From JBBKXP01 sp038251315 (GTDB lineage: Bacteria; Pseudomonadota; Alphaproteobacteria; Rhodobacterales; Rhodobacteraceae), in contig JBBSBK010000087.1 of the NCBI GenBank assembly GCA_038251315.1, forward strand, positions 1 to 16,206: a stretch of DNA of 16,206 bases. Direction: 5' to 3'. Numbering within the stretch: the stretch's first letter is position 1; the number at the start of each line of letters is the position of its first letter. The position numbers and the translations under genes are program-made. This document shows positions 13,652 to 16,206 of this stretch, one piece after another. The notes under the pieces were generated by a model. The model was not told the origin of the DNA, searched no databases, and saw nothing but the letters and a program-made list of their open reading frames with translations.

Positions 13652-14443
13652 TCAAACCAGATTTTCCGGCTGTGGCATCCCGATGACGTGATAGCCGCCA
13701 TCGACATGAATCACCTCGCCGGTTGTGAACCCGCCCGCGTCCGACGCCAGATAAACCGCCGTCCCGCCAACCGCCTCGAGCGTGGCATTGCTGCGCATCG
13801 GCGCGTTCATTTCGGTATGGCGGAACGTCCGCCGCGCGCCGGCGATGGCCGATCCGGCAAGCGTTTTCATCGGCCCCGGACTGATCGCGTTGACGCGAAT
13901 TTTCTGCGGCCCGAGGTCATTGGCAAGGTAACGCACCGCACTTTCCAGCGCCGCCTTGGCGACACCCATGACGTTGTAGAACGGCGTCACCTTGTTGGCG
14001 CCCTCATAGGTCAGGGTCAGGATACAGCCACCCTCGGGCATCAGATCGGCGGCGCGGCGTGCGATGTCGATCAGGGAAAAGCACGAAATCGTCAGCGAGT
14101 TCTGGAAATTTGCGCGGGTGGTATTGATGAACCGCCCCGCCAGTTCGGCCTTGTCCGAATAGGCGATGGCGTGGACGACGAAATCGATCGTTCCCCAGCG
14201 GTCGTGCAGCATCGCAAACGCCGCGTCCATCGACGCATCGTCGTTCACATCGGTATCGATCAGCATGTCGCTGCTCACACTTGCGGCCAGTGGTTCGACC
14301 CGGCTGCGGAACATGTCGCCCTGATAGCTGAACGCAAGGTCCGCCCCGGCAGCGTGCATTTCCCTTGCGATCCCCCAGGCGATGGACCGGTCGTTCGCGA
14401 CCCCCATGATCAGGCCGCGTTTGCCTTGCAATCCGATGGTCAT
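13652..14443 (-). CDS. fabI: Enoyl-[acyl-carrier-protein] reductase (NADH) FabI
   Basis: Last reductive step of each fatty-acid elongation round, reducing trans-2-enoyl-ACP; cytoplasmic, expected tetramer. The protein has 263 residues. The glycine-rich start GLIMGVANDRSIAWGI is diagnostic of FabI. Catalytic Tyr146, Tyr156 and Lys163 (YNVMGVAK) fall at the same numbers as in E. coli. The end carries FTTGEVIHVDGGYHVIGM. The frame is open to 14515 upstream, but the ATG at 14443 gives the family N-terminus and follows the fabB stop by 25 bases. The loop position equivalent to E. coli Gly93 is Ala (HAIAYSD); alanine here is, as far as I recall, usual in alphaproteobacteria. It forms an operon with fabB. 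Confidence 0.97.
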   Translation of the reverse strand: MTIGLQGKRGLIMGVANDRSIAWGIAREMHAAGADLAFSYQGDMFRSRVEPLAASVSSDMLIDTDVNDDASMDAAFAMLHDRWGTIDFVVHAIAYSDKAELAGRFINTTRANFQNSLTISCFSLIDIARRAADLMPEGGCILTLTYEGANKVTPFYNVMGVAKAALESAVRYLANDLGPQKIRVNAISPGPMKTLAGSAIAGARRTFRHTEMNAPMRSNATLEAVGGTAVYLASDAGGFTTGEVIHVDGGYHVIGMPQPENLV

Positions 14444-14468
14444 TGGCCTGTCCGCCCGGTCGTTGAAT

Positions 14469-15698
14469 TTAATCGTTGAATTTCGACAGTAGCATCGACC
14501 CGTTGGTTCCGCCAAACCCGAAAGAATTGGTCATCAGCGTATCCAGCCCAGCGTTTTCAACCAGTTGGGTCGCGATCTCGGCCGGTTTCAACGCCGGGTC
14601 GAGCGTTTCGACATTGATCGAGGGCGCGATGAAATCGCCCTGCAACATTAGCAGGCAATAGACGGCCTCGGACGCGCCTGTGGCCCCTTGGGAATGGCCG
14701 GTCATCGATTTGGTGCTGCTGATCGGCGGTGTCGTGCCTTCGCCAAACACCCGACGCACGGCCATCACTTCTCCGACATCGCCCACGGGTGTGCTGGTGC
14801 CGTGGGCGTTGATATAGCTGACCTTGCGGCCCTTTGGCAGGGTATCGAGGGCAAGGCGCATAGCGCGTTCGCCGCCTTCACCGCTGGGGGCCACCATATC
14901 ATGGCCGTCGCTGGTCGCGGCAAACCCGGTGACTTCGCCGTAGATTTTCGCGCCCCGTGCGCGGGCATGCTCCAACTCCTCAAGCACGACAATCGCGCCG
15001 CCACCCGCGATGACGAACCCGTCGCGGCCTGAATCGAACGCGCGGGAAGCCTTGGTCGGCGTATCGTTATACTTGGACGACATCGCGCCCATCGCATCGA
15101 ACAGGCACGACAGGGTCCAGTCCAGCTCCTCGGCCCCGCCCGCGAACATGATGTCCTGCTTGCCCATGATGATCTGTTCGCTGGCCGCCCCGATACAGTG
15201 CAGCGAGGTCGAACAGGCAGAGGTGATCGAATAGTTGATCCCCTTGATGTGATAGGCGGTCGACAGGTTGGCGGATATGGTCGACCCCATACACTTTGGC
15301 ACGGCAAAGGGGCCAATCCGTTTCGGGCTGCCGGTGGACAGCAGCGTTTGATGCGCGGCGAACATCGCGCTGGTTGACGGCCCCCCCGATCCGGCGATCA
15401 GCCCGGTGCGCGGGTTGACCACATCGGAGTCCTCAAGCCCCGCATCGGCAATTGCCTGCGCCATTGCGATATGGGCATAGGCGGCACCAGGGCCCATGAA
15501 CCGCAGTGCGCGTTTCTCGACGAGTTCGGTCGGATCGATCTTGACGGTCCCGGCGATCTGGCTGCGAAAGTTGCGGTCGGCCATCTCGGGCGACGCCTCG
15601 ATGCCAGAGCGGCCGGCCCGCAGCGATACCGCGACCTCGGCCGCCGAATTGCCGATCGGCGACACGATCCCCAGACCTGTAATGACGACGCGACGCAT
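14469..15698 (-). CDS. fabB: 3-oxoacyl-[acyl-carrier-protein] synthase I FabB
   Basis: Condensing enzyme of 409 residues that elongates acyl-ACP with malonyl-ACP and, in the FabA/FabB route, carries the cis-unsaturated chain forward. The catalytic triad is Cys162 (SACSTSLH), His299 (NAHGTSTPVGD) and His335 (KSMTGHSQGA), with Lys330 nearby; spacing matches E. coli FabB. NSFGFGGTNGSMLLSKF closes the protein. A GGGAGAG site precedes the ATG at 15698. It is first in the fabB-fabI operon. In most Rhodobacterales fabA lies immediately upstream, but here it does not. Confidence 0.96.
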   Translation of the reverse strand: MRRVVITGLGIVSPIGNSAAEVAVSLRAGRSGIEASPEMADRNFRSQIAGTVKIDPTELVEKRALRFMGPGAAYAHIAMAQAIADAGLEDSDVVNPRTGLIAGSGGPSTSAMFAAHQTLLSTGSPKRIGPFAVPKCMGSTISANLSTAYHIKGINYSITSACSTSLHCIGAASEQIIMGKQDIMFAGGAEELDWTLSCLFDAMGAMSSKYNDTPTKASRAFDSGRDGFVIAGGGAIVVLEELEHARARGAKIYGEVTGFAATSDGHDMVAPSGEGGERAMRLALDTLPKGRKVSYINAHGTSTPVGDVGEVMAVRRVFGEGTTPPISSTKSMTGHSQGATGASEAVYCLLMLQGDFIAPSINVETLDPALKPAEIATQLVENAGLDTLMTNSFGFGGTNGSMLLSKFND

Positions 15699-16001
15699 GG
15701 GCGCTCTCCCTAGACCTTGCGCAAACTATGTAGGGCAGGGGGTGAAGGTGGTGCAAGGCGAAAGGGGCAGAGGGGGTAAAAGGGGAAGGTCCGGTTTTTC
15801 GTCCGTCGCAGACCTCGAAATTTGTGCGGTCGGAAGCCCTTCGAAACTGGATTATTTAAGAAGAGGTGGAAAATCGGATGTTGATTGCAAATTCTTGGCG
15901 CCTGACTGTTGAAATCAAACCCAGCATGACCCATGATCGTTTGCCGTCACTTACTAGAAGTGCTGCCTGTCCCTCGCACCAAATGGAGCGAAGTCAGAGA
16001 A
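15699..16001. other. 303-bp intergenic region upstream of fabB
   Basis: No gene was recognised. The 57 bases from 15733 to 15789 are strongly purine-biased on the plus strand (runs of G and A), next to the possible fabB promoter. From about 15830 to 15950 the sequence is less GC-rich than the genes around it; 15841-15900 has 23 G/C of 60. A 74-codon minus-strand frame (15710-15934) has an atypical composition and no family resemblance. No tRNA or convincing terminator was found. Confidence 0.5.
15727..15756 (-). promoter_or_regulatory. Possible fabB-fabI promoter
   Basis: On the minus strand, TTGCAC (15751-15756) and TACATA (15727-15732) are 18 bases apart, predicting a start near 15720 and a leader of about 20 bases. 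The perfect 8-bp palindrome TTGCGCAA (15718-15725) sits at the predicted start and might be a regulator site. The -10 box is imperfect. Confidence 0.4.
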
Positions 16002-16206
16002 TTAAGGCCGTTCCCACAGTGGTGCACATGCGCCATCAAAGTCCGCTATATTGCGCTCCAGAGGTGCGGCGGGGTTCTGATCCCGAACAACTAGGCCTGG
16101 TCTGGAAAGCGCGCGCATTTGAACCCCGCCACCATTGTCGTAGAAATAGTAAATTGCTGTCCAATTTCCATCTCGATCATATCTTTCGTATGCCCCGATT
16201 CCGACC
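16002..16206 (-). CDS. Unrecognised protein, C-terminal 67 residues (gene continues beyond right edge)
   Basis: On the minus strand the frame is open from the window edge (first full codon at 16205) to a TAA at 16002-16004, giving 67 residues with no stop. The visible part has an aromatic, strand-like stretch (DGNWTAIYYFYDNGGG) and then a Pro-rich tail (RDQNPAAPLERNIADFDGAC, ending LWERP). I do not recognise a family. The composition looks like protein rather than a shadow frame, and no other frame in this interval is better. It has the same orientation as fabB, about 300 bases upstream, and occupies the place where fabA is often found, but the sequence is not FabA. The start and size are outside the window. 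Confidence 0.45.
   Translation of the reverse strand, partial: VGIGAYERYDRDGNWTAIYYFYDNGGGVQMRALSRPGLVVRDQNPAAPLERNIADFDGACAPLWERP

Noticed and set aside
13652..14443. FabI Ala at the position of E. coli Gly93 as a triclosan-resistance change
   Set aside because: Alanine in HAIAYSD/HAIAFSD appears to be the normal residue in alphaproteobacterial FabI, so it is not evidence of acquired resistance.
13688..14479. 263-codon plus-strand frame
   Set aside because: Antisense to fabI, whose catalytic residues are complete; a shadow frame.
15733..15789. Canonical G-quadruplex in the purine tract
   Set aside because: Only three closely spaced runs of four or more G; the fourth run is too far away or only two bases long.
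15710..15934. 74-codon minus-strand frame before fabB, considered as a fabA remnant
   Set aside because: No FabA motif, unusual Pro/Phe/Arg-rich composition, and it runs through the purine/pyrimidine tract; probably non-coding.
15950..15990. Possible tRNA 3' end because of CCTCGCACCA followed by a new sequence
   Set aside because: No T-arm GTTCGA-type sequence, anticodon stem or acceptor pairing could be found on either strand.

Overview
The window looks like chromosomal DNA of a marine alphaproteobacterium of the Rhodobacterales (Roseobacter group). It is GC-rich, the fabB-fabI pair and the YiaAB/PspA pair have the protein types usual in that order, and one intergenic segment resembles the C/G-rich hairpin repeats common there. 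No rRNA, tRNA, CRISPR array, insertion sequence or prophage gene was seen.

Left part (1-4202, + strand). The end of a dipeptide/oligopeptide-type ABC permease is followed by its two ATPases, with tight or overlapping junctions. A 322-bp gap carries a short fragment that reads like the C-terminal part of 5-aminolevulinate synthase. Next comes a two-gene operon, an SDR dehydrogenase and an FAH-family hydrolase, matching the last two steps of non-phosphorylative 6-deoxy-sugar (L-fucose/L-rhamnose) acid breakdown. An inverted repeat separates it from the convergent cluster.

Centre (4203-7534, - strand). Read in transcription order: a TetR-family regulator, a PspA/IM30 protein, a YiaAB two-helix membrane protein, a hairpin, then a PlsC-like acyltransferase overlapping a CdsA-like cytidylyltransferase. 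Four copies of the palindrome TGAAC-N3-GTTCA flank the tetR gene, three of them on the putative pspA promoter. This suggests an autoregulated envelope-stress/phospholipid module and is the strongest regulatory signal in the window. Upstream lie an enolase-superfamily sugar-acid dehydratase-like gene (-) and a divergent GNAT acetyltransferase (+).

Right part (9364-15698, - strand). An essential fatty-acid pair (fabB, fabI) is followed by a compact catabolic operon: a collapsed VOC/glyoxalase remnant of 36 codons, an L-2-haloacid dehalogenase, an alpha/beta hydrolase and a PLP threonine/serine dehydratase. Then come an SMR-like small membrane protein with its own possible promoter and a zinc alcohol dehydrogenase. 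fabA, which usually precedes fabB in this order, is not in the window. Instead there is a promoter region, a stretch of lower GC, and the C-terminal end of an unrecognised protein running off the right edge.
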